From contig CANHXV010000038.1 in assembly GCA_947464665.1 (NCBI GenBank), positions 1 to 13,865 on the forward strand: DNA of 13,865 nt. The letters run 5' to 3'. The notes beneath the pieces were generated by a model that saw nothing but the letters and a program-made list of their open reading frames with translations, did not search any database and was not told the origin of the DNA. Origin of the DNA: Comamonadaceae bacterium. Its GTDB lineage: Bacteria; Pseudomonadota; Gammaproteobacteria; Burkholderiales; Burkholderiaceae_C. Positions 1-7,450 of this stretch are shown one piece after another. Every line of letters begins with the position of its first letter. Position 1 is the stretch's first letter. The position numbers and the translations under genes are program-made.

Positions 1-742
1 GCACTGCACCAGAGGCATTGCCGAAAGTCGCCATCAACCCAAAAGGACGCAAGCAGTCGAGCGATTTTTCCCAAGTGTCTTTGCCCACAGAGTCGTAAAC
101 CACTTTCAAACCTTTTCCACCCGTGATTTCTTTCACGCGTGCCAAGAAGTCTTCAGAGCTGTAATTGATGCAATGCTCAGCGCCATTGGCAATGGCCAAT
201 TGGCATTTGGCGTCAGAGCCTGCTGTACCAATCATCCGAAAACCCAAAGCCTTGCCCCATTGACAAGCAATCAGGCCCACACCACCCGCTGCAGCATGGA
301 ACAACACATGATCGCCGGCTTGCAAGCCTTCAACGGGACGTGTTTTCAAAAGCAAGTACTGTGCAGTTAGGCCCTTGAGCATCATGGCGGCGCCGGTTTC
401 AAAAGAAATATCGTCTGGCAATTTGCAAACGCACTTGGCGGGCATGACACGCTCTTCGCAGTAGCTGCCTGGGGGCTGGCTGGCATAGGCTGCACGGTCG
501 CCCACCTTGAGGTGTGTCACGCCCTCGCCCACCGCTTCCACAATGCCTGAGGCTTCCATGCCCAATTTCAAAGGCATGGGCAAGGTGTACAAGCCGCTTC
601 GTTGATAGACGTCGATGAAGTTCAAGCCAATGGCTTTGTGGCGAATGCGAATTTCGCCTGGGCCGGGTTGGCCCACAGTGACATCGACCAATTTGAGTTG
701 TTCTGGACCACCGTTTTGGTCAATTTGGACAGCTAAGCTCAT
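1..742 (-). CDS. NADPH:quinone oxidoreductase (zinc-free MDR family), partial, C-terminus outside window
   Basis: Medium-chain dehydrogenase/reductase of the quinone oxidoreductase type, a soluble enzyme that passes electrons from NADPH to quinones or related enones. My reverse-strand translation is open from the ATG at 742 to the window edge, giving 247 codons of a family usually about 325 residues long. The N-terminus reads MSLAVQIDQNGGPEQL, followed by the GroES-like segment with IRHKAIGLNFIDVYQRSGLY and LGMEASGIVEAVGEGV. The glycine-rich nucleotide motif HAAAGGVGLIACQ is at about residues 149-161, and ATFGNASGAV lies near the cut end. No zinc-ligand Cys cluster is visible, which fits the QOR branch rather than alcohol dehydrogenases. 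An AGGAG ribosome site sits 7 bases before the ATG and supports the start. The gene is divergent from the EamA gene at 874. The family is clear; the true electron acceptor is not. Confidence 0.9.
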   Translation of the reverse strand, partial: MSLAVQIDQNGGPEQLKLVDVTVGQPGPGEIRIRHKAIGLNFIDVYQRSGLYTLPMPLKLGMEASGIVEAVGEGVTHLKVGDRAAYASQPPGSYCEERVMPAKCVCKLPDDISFETGAAMMLKGLTAQYLLLKTRPVEGLQAGDHVLFHAAAGGVGLIACQWGKALGFRMIGTAGSDAKCQLAIANGAEHCINYSSEDFLARVKEITGGKGLKVVYDSVGKDTWEKSLDCLRPFGLMATFGNASGAV

Positions 743-873
743 GGGTTTCTCCTAGGGAATTGAAATGGGGGTGTGCGGCTTGTGAGCCAAAATCACATTG
801 ACCGCTACTTTGCCACGAATCGAATGACCCTGCGTGACAACACAGCCCTTGCGTTGCCGTTAAAGTCACGGGC
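743..873. promoter_or_regulatory. Divergent intergenic region between quinone oxidoreductase and EamA transporter genes
   Basis: This 131-base gap must hold the promoters of two divergent genes. No good -35/-10 pair stands out by eye. Two dyads are visible: GGCT-TGTG-AGCC at 777-788, and CGTGAC at 833-838 matched by GTCACG at 865-870. The second arm lies only 3 bases before the EamA ATG, where a ribosome site would be expected, and no Shine-Dalgarno sequence is evident there. Operator function for either dyad is a guess. Confidence 0.4.
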
Positions 874-1773
874 ATGACACAAAAACTCTCACCTGGCACA
901 GCGCTCATGCTTACCGTTCCACCTCTGCTTTGGGCAGGCAACGCCGTGGTGGGCAGATTGGTCAGTGATTTGGTGCCGCCCATCACCCTCAATTTTTTAC
1001 GTTGGGTGATTGCTTTTTTCATACTGCTCCCCTTTGCTTGGCACTTACTCAAACCGCAAAGTGCTTTATGGCCGCACTGGCGCCGGTTTGCTCTGCTGAG
1101 CTTGTTGGGAGTGGGTTGCTACAACGCGCTGCAGTATTTGGCACTGCAAACTTCAACCCCTCTCAACGTGACCTTGGTCGCTGCTAGCACACCCGTCTTC
1201 ATGCTGGCCGCCGGCGCCTTGCTTTTCAAGACGCCTGTGCGGCCTGCCCAATGGCTGGGCGCAGGGCTTTCCATTGCAGGCGTATTGGTGGTTTTGTCGC
1301 GCGGCGATGCAGCGCAACTGCTGCAGGTGAGCTTTGTGGTGGGCGACATTTATATTTTGCTGGCCACCGTCTGCTGGGCGCTTTACAGCTGGCTCTTAAC
1401 GCAGCGTAACGAACCCGACGAGATTCGAAGCAATTGGGCTGCATTCCTCATGGCGCAAGTGATATTTGGCTTAGGCTGGGCAGGCTTGTTCTCTGGCGCT
1501 GAATGGGCCTTAACCGATGCGCACATCACTTGGGGTGCCCCCCTTTATGCAGCGCTCGCCTTTGTGGCCATCGGTCCCGCAGTGCTGGCATACCGGTGTT
1601 GGGGCTTGGGCGTGCAAACTGCGGGGCCAGCAATGGCGGGCTTCTTCTCCAACCTCACCCCGCTGCTTGCCGCCATCATGTCGACATTTTTCTTAGGCGA
1701 CATGCCCCAGATCTATCACGTGGTGGCTTTTAGCCTCATCGTGAGTGGCATCTTGGTTTCTTCGAGGCGATGA
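874..1773 (+). CDS. DMT superfamily (EamA-type) transporter
   Basis: Inner-membrane protein of 299 residues with two tandem EamA domains (about residues 10-142 and 155-296) and roughly ten hydrophobic segments, as usual for drug/metabolite transporters that often export amino acids or small metabolites. Recognisable family features are LLWAGNAVVGR near residue 19 at the end of the first helix, the LRWVIAF segment at 42-48, STPVFMLAAGALL at the end of domain 1, and SNLTPLLAAIMSTFFLGD (259-276) at the matching place in domain 2. The length is normal. The ATG at 874 gives a natural start inside the first helix region, but no strong ribosome site precedes it. The stop is one base from the stop of the convergent SDR gene. 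The substrate cannot be told from sequence. Confidence 0.9.
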   Translation: MTQKLSPGTALMLTVPPLLWAGNAVVGRLVSDLVPPITLNFLRWVIAFFILLPFAWHLLKPQSALWPHWRRFALLSLLGVGCYNALQYLALQTSTPLNVTLVAASTPVFMLAAGALLFKTPVRPAQWLGAGLSIAGVLVVLSRGDAAQLLQVSFVVGDIYILLATVCWALYSWLLTQRNEPDEIRSNWAAFLMAQVIFGLGWAGLFSGAEWALTDAHITWGAPLYAALAFVAIGPAVLAYRCWGLGVQTAGPAMAGFFSNLTPLLAAIMSTFFLGDMPQIYHVVAFSLIVSGILVSSRR

Positions 1774-1774
1774 A

Positions 1775-2572
1775 TCAATACGTGCCAGGATAGGCACCTC
1801 CGTCGGTCAAAAAGTTTTGGCCAGTGATGTAAGAGGCCTGCTGGCTGCAAATGAAGGCACACAGTGCGCCAAATTCTTGCGGCGTACCATAACGGCCAGC
1901 TGGCACCTGCGCTTGTTGTTGTGCGCGAATTTCTGCCACCGATTTGCCCGTCTTTTGCGAAGTTGCTTCCACCGTGTTGCGGATGCGATCGGTGTCGAAT
2001 TTGCCAGGTAAGATGTTGTTGATCGTAACGCCTTGTGCCGCAATTTTGGTGCGTGCGACGCCAGCAACAAAACCCGTCAGGCCACTTCGCGCGCCGTTGG
2101 ACAAGCCCAAAATATCAATGGGTGATTTGACTGAACTGGAGGTGATGTTCACAATGCGGCCATAGCCCCTTGCCGCCATGCCATCTACCGTTGCCTTAAT
2201 CAGTTCAATGGGCGTGAGCATGTTGGCGTCCAGGGCTTTGATCCAAGCATCGCGGTCCCAACTGCGGAAATCGCCAGGGGGTGGGCCACCCGCGTTGGTC
2301 ACCACAATGTCAAAGTCTTGCCCAGGGCCCCCAGACACTGAAAATAAAGCGGATCGGCCAGCTTCCGTGGTGATGTCCGCAGCCACAGGCAGCAGCTTGA
2401 CGCTAGGCGCTTCTTTTTGCAAATCAGCTACGGCTTGGTTTAAAACTTCGGCACCACGCGCCACCATGACCACATTCACACCTTCCAAGGCCAGCGCACG
2501 TGCACAGCCCCAGCCCAAGCCCTTGCTTGCCCCACCCACCAGAGCCCATTTGCCTTTAATTCCAAAATCCAT
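1775..2572 (-). CDS. SDR family protein lacking the catalytic Tyr/Lys (BKR-like SDR)
   Basis: Soluble 265-residue Rossmann-fold protein of the short-chain dehydrogenase/reductase superfamily, closest by eye to 3-oxoacyl-ACP-reductase-like members. The nucleotide loop is GGASKGLG (13-20), with Gly where TGxxxGxG has Thr. NAGG is at 93-96, the NITSSS strand carries the usual active-site Ser (S145), and the PG-x-F and TDGG segments come later (about 189-192 and 256-259). Thirteen residues after S145, where classical SDRs have Tyr of YxxxK, this protein has Ser158, and Arg162 replaces Lys. A known SDR subgroup resembling beta-ketoacyl-ACP reductases shares this loss, so it is probably not a sequencing error. 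AAAGGAG five bases before the ATG supports the start. It lies 33 bases downstream of the EamA gene, probably in the same operon. The reaction, if any, is unknown. Confidence 0.88.
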   Translation of the reverse strand: MDFGIKGKWALVGGASKGLGWGCARALALEGVNVVMVARGAEVLNQAVADLQKEAPSVKLLPVAADITTEAGRSALFSVSGGPGQDFDIVVTNAGGPPPGDFRSWDRDAWIKALDANMLTPIELIKATVDGMAARGYGRIVNITSSSVKSPIDILGLSNGARSGLTGFVAGVARTKIAAQGVTINNILPGKFDTDRIRNTVEATSQKTGKSVAEIRAQQQAQVPAGRYGTPQEFGALCAFICSQQASYITGQNFLTDGGAYPGTY

Positions 2573-2605
2573 GATGACTCCTTTAAAAACTCAAGACCAC
2601 CGAGG

Positions 2606-3517
2606 TCACAGTGGTTCAACCACTTTGGGTGCCTTGGTGACCCAAAACACACCACCCAAAACCAAAACAGTACCCATCAAAATCCAAAGATTGAAAGTTT
2701 CATTCAAAAAGAATGCACCCATGCTCAATGTGGACAACGGACCAATCATGCCAATTTGGGAAGTTAAACCAGGTCCTATGCGTTCAATCGCCATCATGAC
2801 CATGAGCACTGGCAAAACTGTACAGACGATGGCATTCAGCAAAGACAGCCACATGACATCAGGCTCCACATTCAATGCAGACAGCGGCTTGAGCAGGACA
2901 AACTGAAGTATGCAAAAAAAACAGGCCACTGTAGTGGCCAAACCGGCCAAACGCAATGAACCCAAGCGCTGAACAAGTTGTCCGCTGTAAGTGAGGTAGA
3001 TGGCATAAGTGACGGCACTCCCAAAAACCAAAAGGGCACCCAATGCAATGTTGTCACCGACCAAGGACACTTCATGGCCAAACACCAACAACACGCCACT
3101 GTAACTGACAGCCATAGCCATCCCTTGGCGGAATGTGATTTTGCGTTTGTAAAGCACCCATCCCAGCAGCAATACCAAGGTGGGATTGAGATACAGAATG
3201 AGTCGCTCAAACGAGGCGCTGATGTATTGCAAGCCTAAAAAATCGAGGTAGCTCGACAGGTAGTAACCAGAAAAACCAAGTCCCCAAACACCCCACCAAT
3301 CATTGCGCGTCAGAGGTGCTTGATGGCGGCCTGCCCACCAAGCCATGGCAATGAAAAATGGCACTGCAAAAAGCATGCGAAACATCACCAAGGTGATGGC
3401 ATCGACGCCATGCCGATACGCAAGTTTGACAATGATGGCTTTGCCGCTGAATGCGATTGAACCCGCAGCGGCCAACAACAACCCCGACGAAAATTTGGAA
3501 GCTTGGGTTTGCGTCAA
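2606..3517 (-). CDS. DMT superfamily (EamA-type) transporter, TTG start
   Basis: Inner-membrane protein of 303 residues with two EamA repeats (about 11-146 and 156-293) and about ten predicted helices. Family-like segments are FSGKAIIVKLAYRHGVDAIT (23-42), FERLILYLNPTLVLLLGW (103-120) at the end of repeat 1, and IGPLSTLSMGAFFLNE (258-273) at the end of repeat 2. The start is TTG at 3515-3517, whose bases overlap the TGA stop of the upstream gamma-glutamyltransferase-like gene (TTGA, 4-nt overlap). This arrangement suggests translational coupling. The first in-frame ATG would remove about 44 residues and the first helix, so TTG is preferred. It is only distantly like the EamA protein at 874-1773, so this is not a recent duplication. 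Export of a product related to the neighbouring gamma-glutamyl enzyme is possible but unproven. Confidence 0.88.
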   Translation of the reverse strand: MTQTQASKFSSGLLLAAAGSIAFSGKAIIVKLAYRHGVDAITLVMFRMLFAVPFFIAMAWWAGRHQAPLTRNDWWGVWGLGFSGYYLSSYLDFLGLQYISASFERLILYLNPTLVLLLGWVLYKRKITFRQGMAMAVSYSGVLLVFGHEVSLVGDNIALGALLVFGSAVTYAIYLTYSGQLVQRLGSLRLAGLATTVACFFCILQFVLLKPLSALNVEPDVMWLSLLNAIVCTVLPVLMVMMAIERIGPGLTSQIGMIGPLSTLSMGAFFLNETFNLWILMGTVLVLGGVFWVTKAPKVVEPL

Positions 3518-5136
3518 AAGCCGACCGCCTGCCCATCACGCCTTGGATCGGAGGCTGCAACATAGCCTTGTACTTTGGTATCACCCATGCGCCAAATGAA
3601 CTGCCCTGCACCAAAGTCTTGGTATGAATCGTTGATGACTTCAAGCTCGTGTCCCAAATTGTTAAGGCCCTGTACGGTGCTGCGGTCCATGTTGGATTCG
3701 GCATTGATGGACAAGCCAGCGTTGTAACGCCAGCGCGGTGCATCACAGGCCGTTTGGGGGTTTTGACCATAGTCAAGCATGCGCACCAAGGTTTGCATAT
3801 GGCCTTGAGGTTGCATGTTGCCCCCCATCACACCATAGCTCATCACGGGTTGGCCATTTTGTGTCAGGAAAGCAGGAATGATGGTTTGGAAAGGCTTTTT
3901 ACCAGGCGCGACCAAATTGGCTGAATTGGCACCCTTCAAATCGGTGCTAAAACCAAAACCTCTGTTTTGCAAGCTGACACCAAAAGTAGGTTCAACCACA
4001 CCCGATCCAAAGCCCATGTAATTGCTTTGAATGAAGCTCACCATCATGCCGTTTTCATCGGCGGCCGTCAGGTAAATGGTGCCACCCTTCACTGGATTGC
4101 CAGCTTTGAAATCTTGCGCCTTCTTCATGTCAATGAGTTTGGCGCGACTCTTCAAATACGCAGGGTCAAGCATTTGCGCCGGTGTCACTTCCATGTAGCG
4201 AGGATCAGCCACATAGCGGTATACGTCAGCAAAAGCCAACTTCATGGCTTCAATTTGCAAATGTTGAGAATCAATGCCATCGACTTTCATACTGGCAATG
4301 TCGAAGTTTTCCAAAATACCCAAAGCGATCAAGGCGGCAATGCCTTGGCCATTAGGCGGAATTTCATGCAAGGTGTAGCCACGGTAGTTTTGCGCGATGG
4401 GCTCTACCCATTCAGGTCTGTAGGCAGCCAAGTCTTGAAGGGACATAGCTCCGCCATGCTGTTTTGAAAAGCGCACCAAGGCTTCTGCAATTTCGCCTTC
4501 ATAAAATGCACGTCCTTTGGTTTCAGCAATGGCACGCAAACCTTTGGCAGCCGCTTTGAATTGAAACAACTCTCCCACATTCGGTGCACGACCCCATGGC
4601 AAAAAGCTTTCGGCAAAACCAGGCAGAGACTGCAGCAATGGCGTTGCTGCATCCCATTTTTGTTGCACCACCACAGGCATCAGGTAGCCGCGCTCTGCAA
4701 TTTCAATGGCAGGCTCCATGAGATCGGCAAAAGGCAGCTTACCAAAGCGCTCACTCATGGCCGCCCATGCACACACCGCACCTGGAACTGTGACAGAGTC
4801 CCAGCCGCGCTTGGGGGGGTTGACGGCATCTTGGCCATATTTGTGATGGAAGTATTCTGGGGTCCATGCCTGCGGTGCGGGTCCAGAAGCATTCAGACCA
4901 TGCAGTTTGTTGCCGTCCCACAATATACAAAATGCATCAGAGCCTAGACCGTTGCTGACAGGCTCCGTGATCGTCATTGCAGCAGCAGCAGCAATGGCCG
5001 CATCAACAGCATTGCCACCTTTCAGCATCATGCGCAAACCGGCTTGGGCCGCCAGCGGGTGCGAGGTCGACACAATGTTTCGCGCAAACAAAGGCAAGCG
5101 CATAGACGAATAAGGGGTACTGAAATCAAAACTCAT
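3514..5136 (-). CDS. Gamma-glutamyltransferase family protein (YwrD-like, no signal peptide)
   Basis: N-terminal-nucleophile hydrolase of the gamma-glutamyltranspeptidase family, which cleaves or transfers gamma-glutamyl groups (glutathione and related amides) or hydrolyses other amides. Numbered from the upstream TTG at 5148 (544 residues), the family marks are STSHPLAAQAGLRML-type N-terminus, GGNAVDAAIAAA (44-55), GLGSDAF (67-73), VPGAVCAW (121-128), EAMKLAFAD (300-308) and MSYGVMGGNMQPQGH (436-450). The expected self-cleavage site is GGT at 355-357, followed by IYLTAADENG, so Thr357 is the likely nucleophile, split as in known members. No signal peptide is present, unlike classical periplasmic Ggt, so I infer a cytoplasmic enzyme of the YwrD-like branch. 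The ATG at 5136 is chosen because a GGA lies 7 bases upstream; a TTG at 5148 would add four residues. It probably begins an operon with the EamA and SDR genes. Confidence 0.92.
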   Translation of the reverse strand: MSFDFSTPYSSMRLPLFARNIVSTSHPLAAQAGLRMMLKGGNAVDAAIAAAAAMTITEPVSNGLGSDAFCILWDGNKLHGLNASGPAPQAWTPEYFHHKYGQDAVNPPKRGWDSVTVPGAVCAWAAMSERFGKLPFADLMEPAIEIAERGYLMPVVVQQKWDAATPLLQSLPGFAESFLPWGRAPNVGELFQFKAAAKGLRAIAETKGRAFYEGEIAEALVRFSKQHGGAMSLQDLAAYRPEWVEPIAQNYRGYTLHEIPPNGQGIAALIALGILENFDIASMKVDGIDSQHLQIEAMKLAFADVYRYVADPRYMEVTPAQMLDPAYLKSRAKLIDMKKAQDFKAGNPVKGGTIYLTAADENGMMVSFIQSNYMGFGSGVVEPTFGVSLQNRGFGFSTDLKGANSANLVAPGKKPFQTIIPAFLTQNGQPVMSYGVMGGNMQPQGHMQTLVRMLDYGQNPQTACDAPRWRYNAGLSINAESNMDRSTVQGLNNLGHELEVINDSYQDFGAGQFIWRMGDTKVQGYVAASDPRRDGQAVGF

Positions 5137-5162
5137 GGTGTTGTCCAAATTGATCGGGGAAG

Positions 5163-5194
5163 CTTATATTGGGTAGAAAGGGTGATTGTGTCAG
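5163..5194 (-). promoter_or_regulatory. Possible sigma70 promoter for the ggt-eamA-SDR operon
   Basis: On the minus strand CTGACA (5194-5189) resembles a -35 box, and the A/T-rich AATATAAG (5170-5163) lies about 18 bases downstream as a weak -10. A promoter is expected here because a terminator separates this gene from tctA. The match is imperfect and judged by eye only. Confidence 0.25.
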
Positions 5195-5246
5195 GAAATT
5201 TGTGGCCTCAAGTCAGATCCATCTATGCGTGTGGCGACTTGCCAAT

Positions 5247-5273
5247 AAAAACGGCACCCGAGGGCGCCGTTTT
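5247..5273 (-). terminator. Rho-independent terminator after tctA
   Basis: Read on the minus strand, AAAACGGC pairs perfectly with GCCGTTTT, extended by a G:T and two G:C pairs around a four-base loop. The hairpin is about 11 bp and leads into TTTTT then ATT. It begins about 20 bases after the tctA stop and is well placed to end the tctBA transcript before the gamma-glutamyltransferase-like gene. Confidence 0.8.
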
Positions 5274-5293
5274 GGGTCAAAAGGACTTCTGAA

Positions 5294-6805
5294 TTACTCT
5301 TCGACGAAGGCTTCCTCGCGCTTGGACTTCACAGAAGGAAGCAGCACGATAATGAGCAACACAGCCGCTGCTGCCAACAAGCTGGCAGACAAACCACGTG
5401 TGACAAACACAGACCAGTCACCGCGAGACAGCAGCAGTGCTCGGCGCAAGTTCTCTTCCATCATGGGACCCAAGATGAATCCCAATAGCAAAGGCGCAGG
5501 CTCCAAGCCCAATTTGATGAACGTGTAACCGATGACGCCAAAGGCACCGACCATCCAAATGTCGAAGGTGTTGTTGTTGGTGGAGTAAACACCAATGGCG
5601 CAGAACAGAATGATGGCTGGGAACAACCAACGGTAAGGCACTGTGAGCAATTTGATCCAGATGCCAATGAGCGGCAAGTTCAAAATGATCAGCATGGCAT
5701 TGCCAAGCCACATGGAGGCAATCAGACCCCAAAACAATTCTGGATTGCTGGTCATCACCTGAGGGCCAGGTTGAATGTTGTGAATGGTCATGGCACCCAC
5801 CATCAAGGCCATCACCGCATTGGGTGGAATACCCAATGTGAGCAATGGAATGAATGAGGTTTGTGAACCTGCATTGTTGGCAGATTCTGGCGCAGCGACA
5901 CCGCGAATGTTGCCCTGGCCAAATGGCACTTCGCCAGGACGTAATTTGGTTTTCTTCTCGATGGTGTAGGCCGCAAAAGCAGCCAAAAGTGCACCGCCAC
6001 CCGGCAAAATACCCAGCATCGAGCCAATGGCTGTGCCGCGCAAAACTGCAGGAATCATGTTGCGGAAGTCTTCACCTGTAGGGAAGAGCCCCTTCACTTT
6101 GCCCGTAAACACTTCACGTTTGTCTTCAGGCTGTGACAGGTTGGCAATGATTTCTCCATAACCAAACACACCCATGGCAATGGTAATGAAACCAATGCCG
6201 TCTGTGAGCTCAGGAATGTCAAAGCTGTAACGGGCCACACCAGAGTTCACGTCGGTTCCCACCAAGCCCAACAAAAGGCCCAGCACGATCATGCCAACGG
6301 CTTTTAAAAGTGAGCCAGATGCCAAAACAACGGCACCAATCAAGCCCAAGATCATGAGGGAGAAGTACTCGGCAGGACCAAACTTAAAAGCCACTTCGGT
6401 CAAAGGTGCAGCGAATGCAGCCAAGATCAAAGTACCAACGCAACCTGCAAAGAAGGAGCCCAAACCGGCAGCAGCCAGCGCAGGCCCCGCCCTGCCTTTT
6501 CGGGCCATTTGGTAGCCGTCAATGACGGTGACCACGGATGAGGACTCGCCTGGCAAGTTCACCAAAATAGCGGTTGTAGAGCCACCGTATTGGGCGCCGT
6601 AATAAATACCGGCCAACATGATGAGGGCCGCAATCGGCGGCAGTGCGTACGTTGCGGGAAGCAACATGGCAATGGTGGCCACAGGGCCAATGCCTGGCAA
6701 CACACCAATGAGCGTACCCAACAAACAACCGATGAAAGCGTAAATTAGATTTTGGAAGGTGAAAGCAACCCCAAAACCCAATGACAAGTTATTGATCAAA
6801 TCCAT
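5294..6805 (-). CDS. tctA: Tripartite tricarboxylate transporter, large permease subunit TctA
   Basis: Large integral membrane subunit of a TTT-family secondary carrier, which uses an ion gradient plus a periplasmic binding protein to import citrate or other carboxylates. The 503 residues are the usual family length. The protein has about 12 hydrophobic segments and the two-fold internal repeat typical of TctA: GVLPGIGP (34-41) and GILPGGGAL (265-273). The conserved YGAQYGGSTTAILVNLPGE (69-87) and PESANNAGSQTSFIPLLTLG (306-325) loops are intact. The start ATG at 6805 has AAGGAG seven bases upstream. It follows tctB by 12 bases in the same transcript, and the order B-A is usual. The gene ends just before a strong terminator. 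The solute is decided mainly by the TctC partner, which is absent here, so the substrate is unknown. Confidence 0.95.
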   Translation of the reverse strand: MDLINNLSLGFGVAFTFQNLIYAFIGCLLGTLIGVLPGIGPVATIAMLLPATYALPPIAALIMLAGIYYGAQYGGSTTAILVNLPGESSSVVTVIDGYQMARKGRAGPALAAAGLGSFFAGCVGTLILAAFAAPLTEVAFKFGPAEYFSLMILGLIGAVVLASGSLLKAVGMIVLGLLLGLVGTDVNSGVARYSFDIPELTDGIGFITIAMGVFGYGEIIANLSQPEDKREVFTGKVKGLFPTGEDFRNMIPAVLRGTAIGSMLGILPGGGALLAAFAAYTIEKKTKLRPGEVPFGQGNIRGVAAPESANNAGSQTSFIPLLTLGIPPNAVMALMVGAMTIHNIQPGPQVMTSNPELFWGLIASMWLGNAMLIILNLPLIGIWIKLLTVPYRWLFPAIILFCAIGVYSTNNNTFDIWMVGAFGVIGYTFIKLGLEPAPLLLGFILGPMMEENLRRALLLSRGDWSVFVTRGLSASLLAAAAVLLIIVLLPSVKSKREEAFVEE

Positions 6806-6817
6806 TTGGAATACTCC

Positions 6818-7306
6818 TTAACCTGCAATGAAAGTAGGCCAAACTGGGAACTGCAATTTGAGCAGCATGATGAAGGCAAGGTAGCTCATGACAGACAAAA
6901 TAGTTGCCAAAATCAAAACTTCTTTCAGTTTGAATTTGTCACCTGCCAAGCTGACAACCAAGGTAGTGCCATAAATTGCAACGATCAGGCCCATGGCCGG
7001 CAATTTAATGCTTGGCAAGCCGCCCAACAGCACGCCAAACAGCAAGTTGCCAGAAATGATGAAAGACAAAGGCTTCCAAGCCCAAGCGCCGACAGGATCA
7101 CCAGTTGGCGTTTCAACAACCAAGGCTTTGAACAGGACGATTGCGCCAATGATGGCCAAAATAGAGCCCAATAGCAGTGGGAAATAACCTGGGCCCATGC
7201 GGGCACCAGTTCCGATGTTGTAACTTGTCGCTCCATAGGCAAATGCGGCACCAACGATGGTGTACAAAAGTCCGGAGTAAAAGTCTTTTTGACTTTTGAT
7301 TTTCAC
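6818..7306 (-). CDS. tctB: Tripartite tricarboxylate transporter, small subunit TctB
   Basis: Small four-helix membrane subunit of the TTT carrier, 162 residues, matching the family size. The first helix (about 11-26) is followed by the characteristic NIGTGARMGPGYFPLLLG (30-47), close to the MGPGFFP mark seen in TctB proteins. Three more hydrophobic segments lie at about 48-64, 79-96 and 103-152, the last stretch containing more than one helix. Its role is essential but poorly understood; it packs with TctA. The start is GTG at 7304-7306, supported by GGAGGAG seven bases upstream. It is the first gene of the pair. A tctC gene, often placed just before tctB, is missing: the gene upstream is an unrelated SpeE-like protein, 144 bases away. 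Confidence 0.92.
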   Translation of the reverse strand: MKIKSQKDFYSGLLYTIVGAAFAYGATSYNIGTGARMGPGYFPLLLGSILAIIGAIVLFKALVVETPTGDPVGAWAWKPLSFIISGNLLFGVLLGGLPSIKLPAMGLIVAIYGTTLVVSLAGDKFKLKEVLILATILSVMSYLAFIMLLKLQFPVWPTFIAG

Positions 7307-7450
7307 AGGAACGCTCCTCCAAAAAGATTGGGATGGCGGATTTTCTGCCTAAACACACCACTTTTGAATGTGGGTTTCACCTACAGGGCATGAGATAAAC
7401 AAGGCAAACACTTGGGTTTACCCTAGGTTTTTGACAATTTGAGCCAAAAG
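7307..7450. other. Intergenic region upstream of tctB
   Basis: This 144-base gap lies between the SpeE-like gene and tctB, both on the minus strand. It holds the strong ribosome site of tctB (near 7314-7320) and a small dyad GGGT-TT-ACCC at 7414-7423 next to CCTAGG. I see no hairpin with a T run that would end the upstream Lol transcript, and no convincing -35/-10 pair for tctB. Either a promoter of tctB lies here unrecognised or transcription continues from the upstream array. Confidence 0.3.

Noticed and set aside
720..1052. Minus-strand open frame of 110 codons over the QOR/EamA divergent region
   Set aside because: It overlaps the start of both flanking genes and resembles nothing; the QOR frame has the true ribosome site.
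2178..2906. Long plus-strand open frame (242 codons) across the SDR/EamA junction
   Set aside because: It is antisense to two well-supported genes, crosses their boundary, and its product is low-complexity and rich in Lys, Pro, Ser and Thr with no recognisable domain.
874..3517. The two EamA transporters as a recent tandem duplication
   Set aside because: Their sequences differ throughout apart from general family features, and they lie on opposite strands in different operons.
3967..4467. Plus-strand open frame of 166 codons inside the GGT-family gene
   Set aside because: Antisense shadow of a conserved enzyme gene; His-rich composition follows from the reverse of the sense codons and no ribosome site is seen.
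4978..4995. GCA-type trinucleotide run as a possible phase-variable repeat
   Set aside because: Only a few units, and it encodes the conserved Ala-rich helix of the GGT family (DAAIAAAAA), so it is explained by coding; a trinucleotide change would also not shift the frame.
7414..7423. GGGT-TT-ACCC as a terminator or operator before tctB
   Set aside because: The stem is only four pairs with a two-base centre and no T run follows, so there is not enough to call a terminator.
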